A DNA stretch of 64,000 bases from NCBI RefSeq assembly GCF_002732165.1, contig NZ_MRZO01000003.1, positions 186,001-250,000 on the forward strand. Reading direction: 5' to 3'. This DNA comes from Staphylococcus xylosus. GTDB lineage: Bacteria; Bacillota; Bacilli; Staphylococcales; Staphylococcaceae. Made by a program: the position numbers and the translations under genes. The notes below the pieces were generated by a model. It saw only the letters and a list, made by a program, of their open reading frames with translations. It searched no databases and was not told the DNA's origin. This document shows, piece after piece, positions 55,986-64,000 of this stretch. The first letter of the stretch is position 1. Every line of letters starts with the position of its first letter.

Positions 55986-56032
55986 TGAAAAATATTTTCA
56001 TCAATATTCATTATAAGTGATGAATATTTTCA
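55986..56032. promoter_or_regulatory. Probable NanR operators in nanK-nanA promoter region
   Basis: The 15-mer TGAAAAATATTTTCA at 55986-56000 is identical to the copy at 54003. A related TGAATATTTTCA follows at 56021-56032. Paired sites in a divergent promoter region fit RpiR-type repression. Confidence 0.62.
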
Positions 56033-56053
56033 AAATGCTATTGCTACTATTAA

Positions 56054-56067
56054 TGGTAGCGTTTACA
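56054..56067 (+). promoter_or_regulatory. Cre-like site upstream of nanA
   Basis: TGGTAGCGTTTACA matches the CcpA cre consensus except at one position. A possible -35 TTGAAC (56070-56075) and -10 TATATC (56093-56098), 17 bases apart, lie just downstream. This fits the known glucose repression of sialic acid use in staphylococci. Confidence 0.55.
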
Positions 56068-56164
56068 ATTTGAACTGTAAATAGAAAAGCTTTATATCCT
56101 TAATTAAAATTAATTGTAATTTTAAGGATTAAAAAATATATGAACATAAGATGGAGGGAAATTT

Positions 56165-57046
56165 ATGGAAGAGAAATTTAAAGGATTATATGCAGCATTA
56201 TTAGTTCCGTTTGATGAACATGGTGAAGTGAAAGAAGATGGCCTAAAACAAATTGCTAAGAATGCAATTGAAACTGAGGGTTTAGATGGTTTATATGTGA
56301 ACGGTAGTTCAGGAGAAAACTTTTTACTAAGCAAGGAGCAAAAGAAGCAAGTATTCAAAGTTGCTAAAGAAGCGGTTAATGACGATGTAACAATGATTGC
56401 ACAAGTAGGATCCTTAGATTTAAATGAAGCAATTGAATTAGGGAAATACGCTACACAACTAGGTTATGATGCTATTTCTGCGGTGACACCATTTTATTAT
56501 CCATTTACCTTCGAAGAAATCAAAGATTACTATTTTGAGCTAATTGAAGCGACACAAAATAACTTGATTATTTATGCAATTCCTGACCTTACAGGTGTCA
56601 ATATTTCTATTGAACAATTTGCTGAACTCTTTAATCATGAACAAGTAATTGGTGTTAAATACACTGCTCCAAACTTCTTCTTATTAGAACGTATACGTAA
56701 AGCTTTTCCTGATAAATTAATACTTTCTGGATTTGATGAAATGCTTGTACAGGCTGCGATTTCAGGTGTAGATGGAGCCATCGGTTCTACGTATAACGTA
56801 AATGGTAAACGTGCAAGACAAATATTTGAAAAAGCCCAATGTGGTCAAATTGATGAGGCTTATCAAATTCAGCATGATACAAATGACATTATTGAAACAG
56901 TTCTATCTATGGGGATATATTCTACATTAAAAGAAATTTTAACAACACGTGGTATTGATGGTGGTTTACCGAAACGTCCATTTAAACCATTTAATGAAGA
57001 GAACAGAAGTAAATTAGCAAAGTTAATCAAAGACTATAACTTATAA
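56165..57046 (+). CDS. nanA: N-acetylneuraminate lyase
   Basis: A 293-residue TIM-barrel aldolase that splits sialic acid into pyruvate and ManNAc. The Schiff-base lysine is Lys165 (IGVKYTA) and the proton-shuttle tyrosine is Tyr137 (IIYAIPD); [11 protein letters not shown] is the pyruvate-binding GxxGE motif. The ATG has a GGAGGG site. It heads the nanA-nanT operon and runs divergently from nanK. Confidence 0.95.
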   Translation: MEEKFKGLYAALLVPFDEHGEVKEDGLKQIAKNAIETEGLDGLYVNGSSGENFLLSKEQKKQVFKVAKEAVNDDVTMIAQVGSLDLNEAIELGKYATQLGYDAISAVTPFYYPFTFEEIKDYYFELIEATQNNLIIYAIPDLTGVNISIEQFAELFNHEQVIGVKYTAPNFFLLERIRKAFPDKLILSGFDEMLVQAAISGVDGAIGSTYNVNGKRARQIFEKAQCGQIDEAYQIQHDTNDIIETVLSMGIYSTLKEILTTRGIDGGLPKRPFKPFNEENRSKLAKLIKDYNL

Positions 57047-57071
57047 GACATCACGTTAGGGGTTGAAGTAA

Positions 57072-58607
57072 ATGCAGCAAGTAGGGTTTGGTGCTTGGAA
57101 CTGGGTAGCAGTTATTGCTTACCTTGTCGTTATGTTATTAATTGGAGCTTATTTTACGAAACGCGCGAGTCAAAATACAGATAGTTTTTTTACTGCAAGT
57201 GGTAGATTACCGTCTTGGGCAGTAGGCTTTTCTATTTATGCTACAACATTAAGTGCGATTACGTTTATGTCTACACCTGAAAAGGCATTTTTGACTGACT
57301 GGTCATATATAGCAGGTAATATAGCAATTGTCGCTATTATTCCAGTACTCATTTATTTCTATGTACCATTCTTCAAAAAGTTAAAAGTGACATCGGCATA
57401 TGAATATTTAGAAGCGAGATTTGGACCTAGTGTCCGTGTTATTGGGTCATTACTTTTTGTATTCTTTCATTTAGGAAGAGTAGCTATTGTTATTTATTTA
57501 CCGACGCTTGCAATTACAGCAGTATCTGATTTAAATCCATATGTCGTTGCAAGTTTAGTAGGTATTTTATGTATATTATATACATTCTTGGGTGGTTTTG
57601 AAGGAGTTGTATGGAGTGATTTTATCCAAGGGGTCATTTTGTTAGGTGGCGCAGCAGCTATTATTATCTTAGGCGTCATGCATATTCAAGGTGGCATAGG
57701 TACGGTTGTATCCGATGCACTTGAACATAAAAAGTTCATTAGCGTAGATAATTGGAAACTTAACAGTGCAGCGGCAGCAATTCCAATTATTTTTCTTGGT
57801 AATATTTTCAATAATTTACATCAGTACACAGCGAGCCAGGATGTTGTGCAACGTTATCAGGCATCTGAATCTATGAAGGAAACGAAAAAATCATTATGGA
57901 TGAATGGGGCATTAGCATTAATATCAGCACCTTTATTTTATGGTATGGGAACCATGTTATATTCTTTCTATAACCATGAAAGTTCATTACCTGAAGGATT
58001 TAATACATCTTCAATCGTTCCGTATTTTATTCTTACTGAAATGCCACCATTTATTGCTGGTCTATTAATTGCAGCGATATTTGCTGCAGCACAGTCTACA
58101 ATTTCATCAAGTTTAAACTCAATTTCAGCTTGTTTATCGGTAGATATCAAACATAGATTCTTTGGTAAAGGCGCAGAAAAAGATGAAGTAAGAACTGCGA
58201 GAGGGATAATTATTATTTCAGGATTATTTGGATTTGGCATGTCTATTTATTTAATAGCTTCTGATTCAAATGATCTATGGGATTTATTCTTATTAATTAC
58301 AGGCCTTGTGGGCGTGCCATTAGCAGGTGTGTTTGCTGTAGGGATCTTTACAAGAAGAACAAATACATTTGGTGTTATAGCGGGATTAATATTGGGAATT
58401 ATTTTTGCATATATCTTTAATGGTATGGGTGGTGGCAACTCACCATTCTTTGTATCGATTATTTCATTTGGTGTTGCATTTATTTGTTCTTACATTATTA
58501 GTATCATTATACCTGGTAAACAAAAAGACATTAAAGGCTTAACGATATTTGATATTAAAGAAAGCACCAATTATATTGCGAAGATTCATGACAAAAAAGA
58601 AAAATAG
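57072..58607 (+). CDS. nanT: Sodium:solute symporter for sialic acid
   Basis: A 511-residue sodium:solute symporter (SSS family, LeuT fold) with about 13 helices. TASGRLPSWAVGFSIYATTLSAITFM is the sodium-site helix region, and SASQDVVQRY-like TASQDVVQRYQA is conserved. It imports N-acetylneuraminate for NanA. It starts 26 bases after nanA in the same operon, as in S. aureus. The ATG is preceded by TTAGGGG. Confidence 0.92.
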   Translation: MQQVGFGAWNWVAVIAYLVVMLLIGAYFTKRASQNTDSFFTASGRLPSWAVGFSIYATTLSAITFMSTPEKAFLTDWSYIAGNIAIVAIIPVLIYFYVPFFKKLKVTSAYEYLEARFGPSVRVIGSLLFVFFHLGRVAIVIYLPTLAITAVSDLNPYVVASLVGILCILYTFLGGFEGVVWSDFIQGVILLGGAAAIIILGVMHIQGGIGTVVSDALEHKKFISVDNWKLNSAAAAIPIIFLGNIFNNLHQYTASQDVVQRYQASESMKETKKSLWMNGALALISAPLFYGMGTMLYSFYNHESSLPEGFNTSSIVPYFILTEMPPFIAGLLIAAIFAAAQSTISSSLNSISACLSVDIKHRFFGKGAEKDEVRTARGIIIISGLFGFGMSIYLIASDSNDLWDLFLLITGLVGVPLAGVFAVGIFTRRTNTFGVIAGLILGIIFAYIFNGMGGGNSPFFVSIISFGVAFICSYIISIIIPGKQKDIKGLTIFDIKESTNYIAKIHDKKEK

Positions 58608-58716
58608 TTTAATGTCACGGTGGATGAGTTATTTTCTTAGGCATATCAGTTTCTTTTTAAACGAGGGAAGTTTAATATAAAGCTATTAAATTAGTAATGA
58701 AGCGAGGAATGAACTT

Positions 58717-59241
58717 ATGTCTACACTAGTTGTAGTTGCGCATCCAGACATTAACAATTCAACTGTTAATAAGGCATGGAGAGATGAATTGTCTCAACAT
58801 GAGGAATTGGTAACTGTTCACGAAATTTATCCAGAATACCCTCATGGTCAGATTGATATTGGAAAGGAACAAAAATTGCTTGAAGCACATGATCATATTA
58901 TTTTTCAATATCCGCTATATTGGTACAACTGTCCACCATTATTAAAGCAATATTTAGATGAAGTGTTTACTCATGGCTGGGCATATGGTTCACAAGGAAA
59001 TGCGTTAGAAGGAAAGAAAATTGGATTAGCGATATCTATCGGAAGTGTACCTGAAGCTTATACTCTTGAAGGTAACGTTCAGTTTACAATAGATGAGTTA
59101 GTTAGTCCGATGATTGCGACAACACGTTTTGTAAAAGCAAATTATGTAGGGGCACATAAATTATATAGTGCATTTACGATTACACCGAGTCAATTAGCAG
59201 AAAACACACAATCATATTTAGAATTCATTAAACAAATATAA
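58717..59241 (+). CDS. Flavodoxin-fold NAD(P)H oxidoreductase
   Basis: A 174-residue protein of the Flavodoxin_2 family (NAD(P)H:quinone reductases and KefF-like proteins). LVVVAHPDINNSTVNKAW binds the FMN phosphate, and FQYPLYWYNCPPLLKQYLDEV is the family signature. It likely reduces quinones by two electrons and protects from electrophiles. The ATG has a GCGAGGA site. A single gene with its own terminator. Confidence 0.86.
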   Translation: MSTLVVVAHPDINNSTVNKAWRDELSQHEELVTVHEIYPEYPHGQIDIGKEQKLLEAHDHIIFQYPLYWYNCPPLLKQYLDEVFTHGWAYGSQGNALEGKKIGLAISIGSVPEAYTLEGNVQFTIDELVSPMIATTRFVKANYVGAHKLYSAFTITPSQLAENTQSYLEFIKQI

Positions 59242-59246
59242 AATAA

Positions 59247-59285
59247 TTGAGCCTGCGACTAAAACATGTCGTAGGCTCAAATTTG
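59247..59285 (+). terminator. Terminator after flavodoxin-fold gene
   Basis: TTGAGCCTGCGAC pairs with GTCGTAGGCTCAA (one mismatch), followed by a T-rich tail. Confidence 0.78.
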
Positions 59286-59483
59286 ATTTTAATAGTAACT
59301 AAATTTATAAGTTTATAAATAATATGACGTAAGCAAAAACTATAAGGACATTGTTGAATTTGAATGAATTATTTTAATTACATTACTAATATTTATAAAG
59401 TACATAGGTTTACTTTGAAACAATGAATATTGCCGATATAATGAAAGGGCGTACATATAAATTGGAAGATTTGAGGGGACAAT

Positions 59484-60290
59484 ATGATAAAAGCAATTGC
59501 AGTTGATATGGATGGTACATTTTTAAATTCAAACAAGACGTATGACGAGCATAGATTTGATATGATATTTCAGCAACTTAAAGCTCAAAATATTAAATTT
59601 ATAGCAGCAAGTGGTAATCAATATGCAAAATTAAAATCTATATTTGGCGAACGTGATATGTTCTTTGTAGCTGAAAACGGTGCTGTCATTTATGAAGGGA
59701 ATACTTTATACGACTATCAAGCGTTTGATAGAGATTTTTACCAAGAAATGATTGACTATTTAAATATTGAACGTGAAATTGATAATTTAATTGTATGTGG
59801 TCTAAATAGTGCTTATATTTTAAAAGATAATACAGATGCCTTTAAAAAAGACGCTCACTTCTACTATCGCGAACTAAAAGAGATAGATACTTTTCAAGAT
59901 TTACCAGAAGATGAATATGTGAAAATTGCACTTAACATTAATAGAGAATCTCACCCTACACTAGATGAAGATTTAAGTATAAGATTCAACGAAAATTTAA
60001 AGTTAGTGTCTAGTGGCCGTGATAGTATAGATTTAATTATTCCAGGCATGACTAAAGGCAGTGCTTTAGAAAGACTTTTAAAGCATTGGCAATTAGCTGC
60101 AGAAGATTTGATGGCTTTTGGTGATGCTAATAATGATTTAGACATGTTGCAATTAGCCAAACATAGTTATGTCATGGCAAATAGTGAAGATGAAACATTA
60201 TTTAAAATAGCTAATTATGTAGCGCCGTCTCATGATGAACAGGGCGTGTTAACAACGATTGAGGAAAAAGTACTTCAGTCATTAAATTAA
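59484..60290 (+). CDS. Cof-type HAD sugar-phosphatase
   Basis: A 268-residue type IIB haloacid dehalogenase-like phosphatase. Motif I AVDMDGTFLNS (nucleophile Asp8), motif II FIAASGNQY, the lysine in GMTKGSALE and motif IV FGDANNDLDML are intact. Such enzymes remove phosphate from sugar phosphates or flavin precursors. The ATG has a GAGGGGA site. Single gene. Confidence 0.88.
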   Translation: MIKAIAVDMDGTFLNSNKTYDEHRFDMIFQQLKAQNIKFIAASGNQYAKLKSIFGERDMFFVAENGAVIYEGNTLYDYQAFDRDFYQEMIDYLNIEREIDNLIVCGLNSAYILKDNTDAFKKDAHFYYRELKEIDTFQDLPEDEYVKIALNINRESHPTLDEDLSIRFNENLKLVSSGRDSIDLIIPGMTKGSALERLLKHWQLAAEDLMAFGDANNDLDMLQLAKHSYVMANSEDETLFKIANYVAPSHDEQGVLTTIEEKVLQSLN

Positions 60291-60405
60291 GGATGGATGA
60301 AGCTTTCGTAACTTGTTGTGAATTTTATAAACATATCGTTTTAATAAGATATGAAATTTGACTATACTAAAAAGTACTTAAATTGAAAGGTAGGGTATAA
60401 AAGTT

Positions 60406-61065
60406 ATGGATCAAATGCAACAAACGCTGCTAAATGCTTTTAATTTTAGACATGCAACAAAACGTTTTGATGCTAATAAAAAAATTTCAGATAGTGATTT
60501 TAATACCATTTTAGAAACGGGGAGATTGTCTCCGAGCTCACTAGGATTAGAACCGTGGAAATTTGTAGTAGTTCAAAACCGTGAAATAAGGGATGAACTT
60601 AAAAAAATTAGTTGGGGAGCACAAGGTCAATTAGATACGGCAAGTCATTTTGTTTTGATTTTAGCGCGTAAAAATGTGACTTCACAATCACCATATGTGC
60701 AACACATGATACGAAATATTAAACAATATAGTGAAGAGAGTATTCCTGCTACAGAACAAAAATTTGATGATTTCCAAACTGGTTTTCATATAAATGATAC
60801 GCCACAGTCATTACTAGATTGGGCGAGAAAGCAAACTTATATTGCTCTTGGTAATATGATGACAAGTGCGGCATTACTTAATATAGATTCTTGTCCAATT
60901 GAAGGATTTGATTTAGATGCTGTCACAGCGTATTTATCAGAAAAAGGTATTGTTGATTCTGAAAATTTTGCCCCTTCTGTTATGGTAGCTTTTGGATATA
61001 GAGAAACTGAGCCTAAAGCTAAAGTACGTCAACCACAAACTGATGTCGTTGAATGGTTAGAATAA
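60406..61065 (+). CDS. NAD(P)H-dependent nitroreductase / flavin reductase family protein
   Basis: A 219-residue FMN-dependent nitroreductase (NfsB/DrgA type). [15 protein letters not shown] and [17 protein letters not shown] form the FMN site, and [27 protein letters not shown] is the conserved C-terminal half. It reduces nitroaromatics, quinones or free flavin. The ATG has an AAAGGTAGGG site. It converges on the dioxygenase-like gene across a strong shared terminator. Confidence 0.88.
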   Translation: MDQMQQTLLNAFNFRHATKRFDANKKISDSDFNTILETGRLSPSSLGLEPWKFVVVQNREIRDELKKISWGAQGQLDTASHFVLILARKNVTSQSPYVQHMIRNIKQYSEESIPATEQKFDDFQTGFHINDTPQSLLDWARKQTYIALGNMMTSAALLNIDSCPIEGFDLDAVTAYLSEKGIVDSENFAPSVMVAFGYRETEPKAKVRQPQTDVVEWLE

Positions 61066-61072
61066 TTAATAA

Positions 61073-61117
61073 ATAAGGAGTAGGACAGTAATTTTGAATT
61101 ACTGTTCTACTCCTTAT
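61073..61117. terminator. Bidirectional terminator
   Basis: A 21-bp stem (ATAAGGAGTAGGACAGTAATT and its near complement) with a 3-base loop between convergent genes. Confidence 0.9.
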
Positions 61118-61133
61118 CTGTTACCAAAGTAAT

Positions 61134-61943
61134 TTAAATTTTATCTGCTACAAAGCTTTCATCGCTGTGTATGATAATTTCAAAACCCTCTGGCCCCTCA
61201 AAGTGTGCTCTATCTGCATTTGGTTTGTAAATTGACACTTTTGCTAAACCAAGGCTGCTGTCATTGTCTTGGCGTACGATATTGGATTGCCATGTGTTAA
61301 TAGCGATGTGATGATGGTAATAATTCGTAGACATGAAAAGTGCTTGAGGAAAATCAGAGATATGCTCAAGCCCTAGCTTATTTAAATAAAAATCTTGTGA
61401 TGTCTCTAAATTGGCTGCTTTCAAATGTAAGTGGCCAATTTTCGCACCGTCAGGCATGTCTTGCCAACCAGCTTTACTACGTTGTGCCACTAAGTCATCG
61501 ACATCTACTGCCAGTGTATCCATATTGACTTTATTATCTTCCCATAGCCAATTCTCTTTAGGGCGATCAGCATAAATCTCAATGCCATTACCTTCAGGGT
61601 CATCGAAATACAACGCTTCACTTACAAGGTGGTCTCCACCACCAATTTGTACGCCTAAACTTGCGGCATGATATAAAAAGTTACCTAAATCTTGTCTATT
61701 AGGCAGTAACAAAGCGATATGAAATAGCCCAGATTCTCTTATAGAAGGACGTCTACCATCTTTGACTTCTTGTAAAGTTAAGGTATGTCCGCCACTTCCT
61801 ATATTGAAAGTAACGTCTCTATTAGACTCTGACTTTATAGATAAGCCTAAAATTTGTGTGTAGAAAGTTGTCATTTTTGCTAAATCAGCAACATTTAAAG
61901 TGATACTAGTGACTTGAATGGATTGATTATCATGAAAAGACAT
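61134..61943 (-). CDS. Two-domain VOC protein (catechol-2,3-dioxygenase CatE-like)
   Basis: About 269 residues with two vicinal-oxygen-chelate domains (about 8-125 and 155-260). Metal-ligand candidates are histidines in LFHIALLLP and IGHLHLKA with YYHHHIAIN, and glutamates in GNGIEIYAD and GFEIIIHSD. The layout fits CatE/YfiE-type ring-cleaving dioxygenases of the quinone-stress (Mhq) response. The frame opens at 61949, but ATG 61943 has an AGGAG site. It converges with a nitroreductase, another quinone-stress type enzyme. Confidence 0.84.
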   Translation of the reverse strand: MSFHDNQSIQVTSITLNVADLAKMTTFYTQILGLSIKSESNRDVTFNIGSGGHTLTLQEVKDGRRPSIRESGLFHIALLLPNRQDLGNFLYHAASLGVQIGGGDHLVSEALYFDDPEGNGIEIYADRPKENWLWEDNKVNMDTLAVDVDDLVAQRSKAGWQDMPDGAKIGHLHLKAANLETSQDFYLNKLGLEHISDFPQALFMSTNYYHHHIAINTWQSNIVRQDNDSSLGLAKVSIYKPNADRAHFEGPEGFEIIIHSDESFVADKI

Positions 61944-62120
61944 TGTCAAACTCCTTATAGCTTACTTGTATTTTTTATGATTACAAGCATTACTTTAGTA
62001 TAAAAAGTATACCTGGTCAATGGAATGAGCTTATAATGATGATACTTTTTTAATTAGTATATATGGTATTAAATAGGGTATAACGTTATGACGAAAAATA
62101 CATAGATAGGACTGTTAAAT

Positions 62121-62666
62121 ATGACACACTATTATTTCAAAGAAAACTTTTTTAATGCTTCAAAGTCTAAAATAGATATATACGATGATAATGGGGAAGT
62201 AGCTTTTGAATTACAATTATTTTATAGCTCTATGGGACAAGAAGCGATGGCATTATTTGGGAACAATAAACAAAATTTTGAAATGACAGATGGCCATGAT
62301 ACCTTTCGGATTTTACAAGAAAGAACGTTTAGTGGTGCGATTAAAACACCATTTAAAACAGTTTGGCAAGTAGAAAAGAATGGTAAAAAAATTGGAATAT
62401 TCCGCTCTAAAATGGGATTAAAACCTTCTATGCAGTTCGAAGGTGATAAAGGAGATATATTAAAATTCCAATCAGGATTCTTTTCAAGAAGTGTTAAAGT
62501 ATCTGATGGCAATAACGAGTTGATGCAAACTAAATCAGAAAGGTTCAAATTAGCTTCGAGACATGATTTGTATATTGAAACTAAAACATATAATCCAGCA
62601 ATGCTTATTATGCTATTTCAAGTTTTTTATGAATTTCAAGAACAACAAAGAAGAAATTCAAATTAA
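62121..62666 (+). CDS. LURP-one / tubby-C-like protein
   Basis: A 181-residue protein that resembles the LURP-one-related (tubby C-terminal fold) family: YYFKENFFNASKSKIDIYDDNGEVAF opens the first strands and repeated short strands with WQVEKNGKKIGIFRSK follow. Bacterial members such as YxjI have no settled function; the fold may bind membrane phospholipids. No signal peptide or membrane helix is seen. The ATG follows a weak TAGGACT site. The family call is moderately sure. Confidence 0.68.
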   Translation: MTHYYFKENFFNASKSKIDIYDDNGEVAFELQLFYSSMGQEAMALFGNNKQNFEMTDGHDTFRILQERTFSGAIKTPFKTVWQVEKNGKKIGIFRSKMGLKPSMQFEGDKGDILKFQSGFFSRSVKVSDGNNELMQTKSERFKLASRHDLYIETKTYNPAMLIMLFQVFYEFQEQQRRNSN

Positions 62667-62730
62667 CTTTAACGAAATTGGATTTAGTGTAAATGATGTA
62701 CTTTCAACTTGAACTTAATAACAGAAGACT

Positions 62731-62780
62731 GAAACCTGAAATCTATGTAAAAGCGCTAGATTTTAGGTTTCTAATTTTTT
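62731..62780 (+). terminator. Terminator after LURP-one-like gene
   Basis: GAAACCTGAAATCTA pairs with TAGATTTTAGGTTTC (one mismatch), followed by TAATTTTTT. Confidence 0.87.
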
Positions 62781-62878
62781 ATGGAATTGTAAGCGAGATT
62801 AGTGTGTAAAATATCTATTTTATTGACATATGGTAAGATATAAGGACATAGATAAAAAACTTCATTGGGGGTGATGAA

Positions 62879-64000
62879 ATGAAAGTATTTTGGAAATTGG
62901 GATGGTTTTTTAAACAGCAGAAATTAAGCTATATCATTGGGTTAGGGACATTATTTTTAATTGCACTAATTGAAATCGTGCCACCACAAATTATAGGGCG
63001 AGCGATAGATCAAATGACAACAAATCAATTAACAGCTAAGTTATTAATCGTTTATTTAGTTATATTAGTTGTAGTTGCCATATTAACTTATGTACTTAGA
63101 TATGTATGGAGGTTATCCATATTTGGAACGAGTCAAAAACTAGGACAAATATTAAGGACATATCTTTTCAAAAAGTATACAGATATGAGTGCTATATTCT
63201 TTCAAAATAGACGTACAGGAGATTTAATGGCTCATGCCACAAATGATATCCGTGCCGTACAAAATGCTGCAGGCGCTGGGATTCTTATGATTGCGGATTC
63301 ATTGATAACAGGGGGGACCGTGATTTTAACGATGGCTACAACAGTAAGTTGGAAACTTACATTGATTGCCTTGATACCCTTACCATTTATGGTGTTATTA
63401 ACAAGCTTTTATGGATCGCTTTTAAGTAAAGGATTTAAAAAGGCTCAAGCTGCTTTTAGTAAATTAAATGATAAAACACAAGAAAGTGTTGCAGGTATTA
63501 AAGTTACTAAAACATTTGGCTATGAATCCAGTGACCAAGCGGACTTTAAAGATTTAAGTGATGATGTAGTTGATAAAAACCTTAAAGTATCTAAAATAGA
63601 CGCATTATTTGATCCAACAATTACGTTAGTCATTGGTATGAGTTACTTTTTATCTATCGTGTTTGGAGCAAAAATGGTCTTTCATGAAGAGATAACATTA
63701 GGACAACTCATTACGTTTACGACGTATTTAGGAATGTTAGTCTGGCCGTTATTGGCATTGGGATTATTTTTTAACATTGTGCAAAGAGCAAAAGCTTCTT
63801 ATGAACGTATAGAGGAAATCGGAAACTTACCTAATGGCATCGATACACAATATAAAATTGATAAAAGTCCTCGAGGTGATATTCAATTAAATATCGATCA
63901 TTTTAATTTCCCGGGTAATGATAAGCGAGGGGTATATGATATTAATTTTACAATCAAACAAGGCACAACCGTAGGTATTGTTGGTCGTACAGGTTCTGGT
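62879..64000 (+). CDS. ABC exporter, membrane plus ATPase half-transporter, 3'-truncated
   Basis: The frame runs from ATG 62879, after a GGGGGTG site, to the end of the window without a stop: 374 residues visible. The N-terminal part is a six-helix type I exporter membrane domain (about residues 15-310). The ATPase domain then starts and the window ends in Walker A (GRTGSG). YFFQNRRTGDLMAHATNDI-like FFQNRRTGDLMAHATNDI is the first coupling helix typical of multidrug and lipid exporters. It resembles YheI/BmrC-type heterodimer subunits, so a partner gene probably follows. Confidence 0.9.
   Translation, partial: MKVFWKLGWFFKQQKLSYIIGLGTLFLIALIEIVPPQIIGRAIDQMTTNQLTAKLLIVYLVILVVVAILTYVLRYVWRLSIFGTSQKLGQILRTYLFKKYTDMSAIFFQNRRTGDLMAHATNDIRAVQNAAGAGILMIADSLITGGTVILTMATTVSWKLTLIALIPLPFMVLLTSFYGSLLSKGFKKAQAAFSKLNDKTQESVAGIKVTKTFGYESSDQADFKDLSDDVVDKNLKVSKIDALFDPTITLVIGMSYFLSIVFGAKMVFHEEITLGQLITFTTYLGMLVWPLLALGLFFNIVQRAKASYERIEEIGNLPNGIDTQYKIDKSPRGDIQLNIDHFNFPGNDKRGVYDINFTIKQGTTVGIVGRTGSG

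Noticed and set aside
62823-62850. TTGACA promoter upstream of the ABC exporter
   Set aside because: The -35 is perfect, but the TATAAG box is only about 10 bases away and no good -10 lies at 17 bases.
1-64000. CRISPR arrays, insertion sequences, prophage, rRNA or tRNA genes
   Set aside because: No repeat-spacer pattern, transposase, integrase, phage gene or structural RNA was recognised while reading; tRNAs were not searched by computation.

Overview
The window is a contiguous piece of a low-GC Firmicute chromosome and reads as Staphylococcus. It carries mvaS/mvaA, the cidR-cidABC module, drp35, sortase A, the nanE/nanR/nanK/nanA/nanT sialic acid locus, ribitol teichoic acid genes tarIJLS and a NorB-type efflux pump, most of them close in length and sequence to S. 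aureus proteins as I remember them. A complete poly-gamma-glutamate capsule operon and the absence of virulence islands fit a coagulase-negative species, perhaps of the S. saprophyticus group; the species call is inference. I recognised no rRNA, tRNA, insertion sequence, prophage or CRISPR array.

Layout. 1-6.5 kb: a 5'-truncated norB, an M20 amidohydrolase, a GIY-YIG-like protein, an esterase, a second NorB-like pump, a YrhK protein and an alkyltransferase. 6.9-8.3 kb: an XRE regulator/DUF2975 membrane protein pair and an unexplained hairpin-rich spacer. 8.4-12.1 kb: the upper mevalonate pathway (mvaS divergent from thiolase-mvaA). 12.2-23.8 kb: drp35, a CHAP protein, nhaC, cidR, cidAB, cidC, a YfcC transporter and ptsG with an antiterminator-controlled leader. 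23.9-30.8 kb: small-molecule enzymes (acetyltransferases, VOC protein, D-cysteine desulfhydrase-like enzyme, thioredoxin-like protein, esterase, M20 peptidase) and one thioesterase pseudogene.

31.2-35.7 kb: the capBCAED poly-gamma-glutamate operon. 35.8-37.1 kb: a class III aminotransferase. 37.6-43.0 kb: tarI-tarJ-tarL-tarS, which make CDP-ribitol, polymerise wall teichoic acid and decorate it with beta-GlcNAc. 43.5-46.2 kb: an ECF-type transporter of unknown substrate (S, T and fused A-A). It is convergent with a large AraC-family regulator resembling Rsp/Rbf, and beyond the regulator lies a gene-free stretch ending in a strong terminator that may encode an SSR42-like RNA. 49-53 kb: a small membrane protein, a HAD hydrolase, a second M20 peptidase, an acetyltransferase and sortase A. 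53-58.6 kb: the sialic acid catabolic locus with matching palindromes in both divergent promoter regions. 58.7-64 kb: a flavodoxin-fold oxidoreductase, a Cof phosphatase, a nitroreductase, a two-VOC-domain dioxygenase-like protein, a LURP-one/tubby-like protein and the 5' part of an exporter ABC gene cut by the window end.

Much of the window serves the cell envelope: isoprenoid precursors, capsule, teichoic acid, sortase, CHAP amidase and Cid proteins. Carbon scavenging (glucose PTS, sialic acid) is a second theme. The points most worth checking are the SSR42-like RNA/AraC/ECF neighbourhood, the unassigned element at 7.95-8.3 kb, the apparent AUU start of nhaC, the shared NanR palindromes and the nonsense-interrupted thioesterase.
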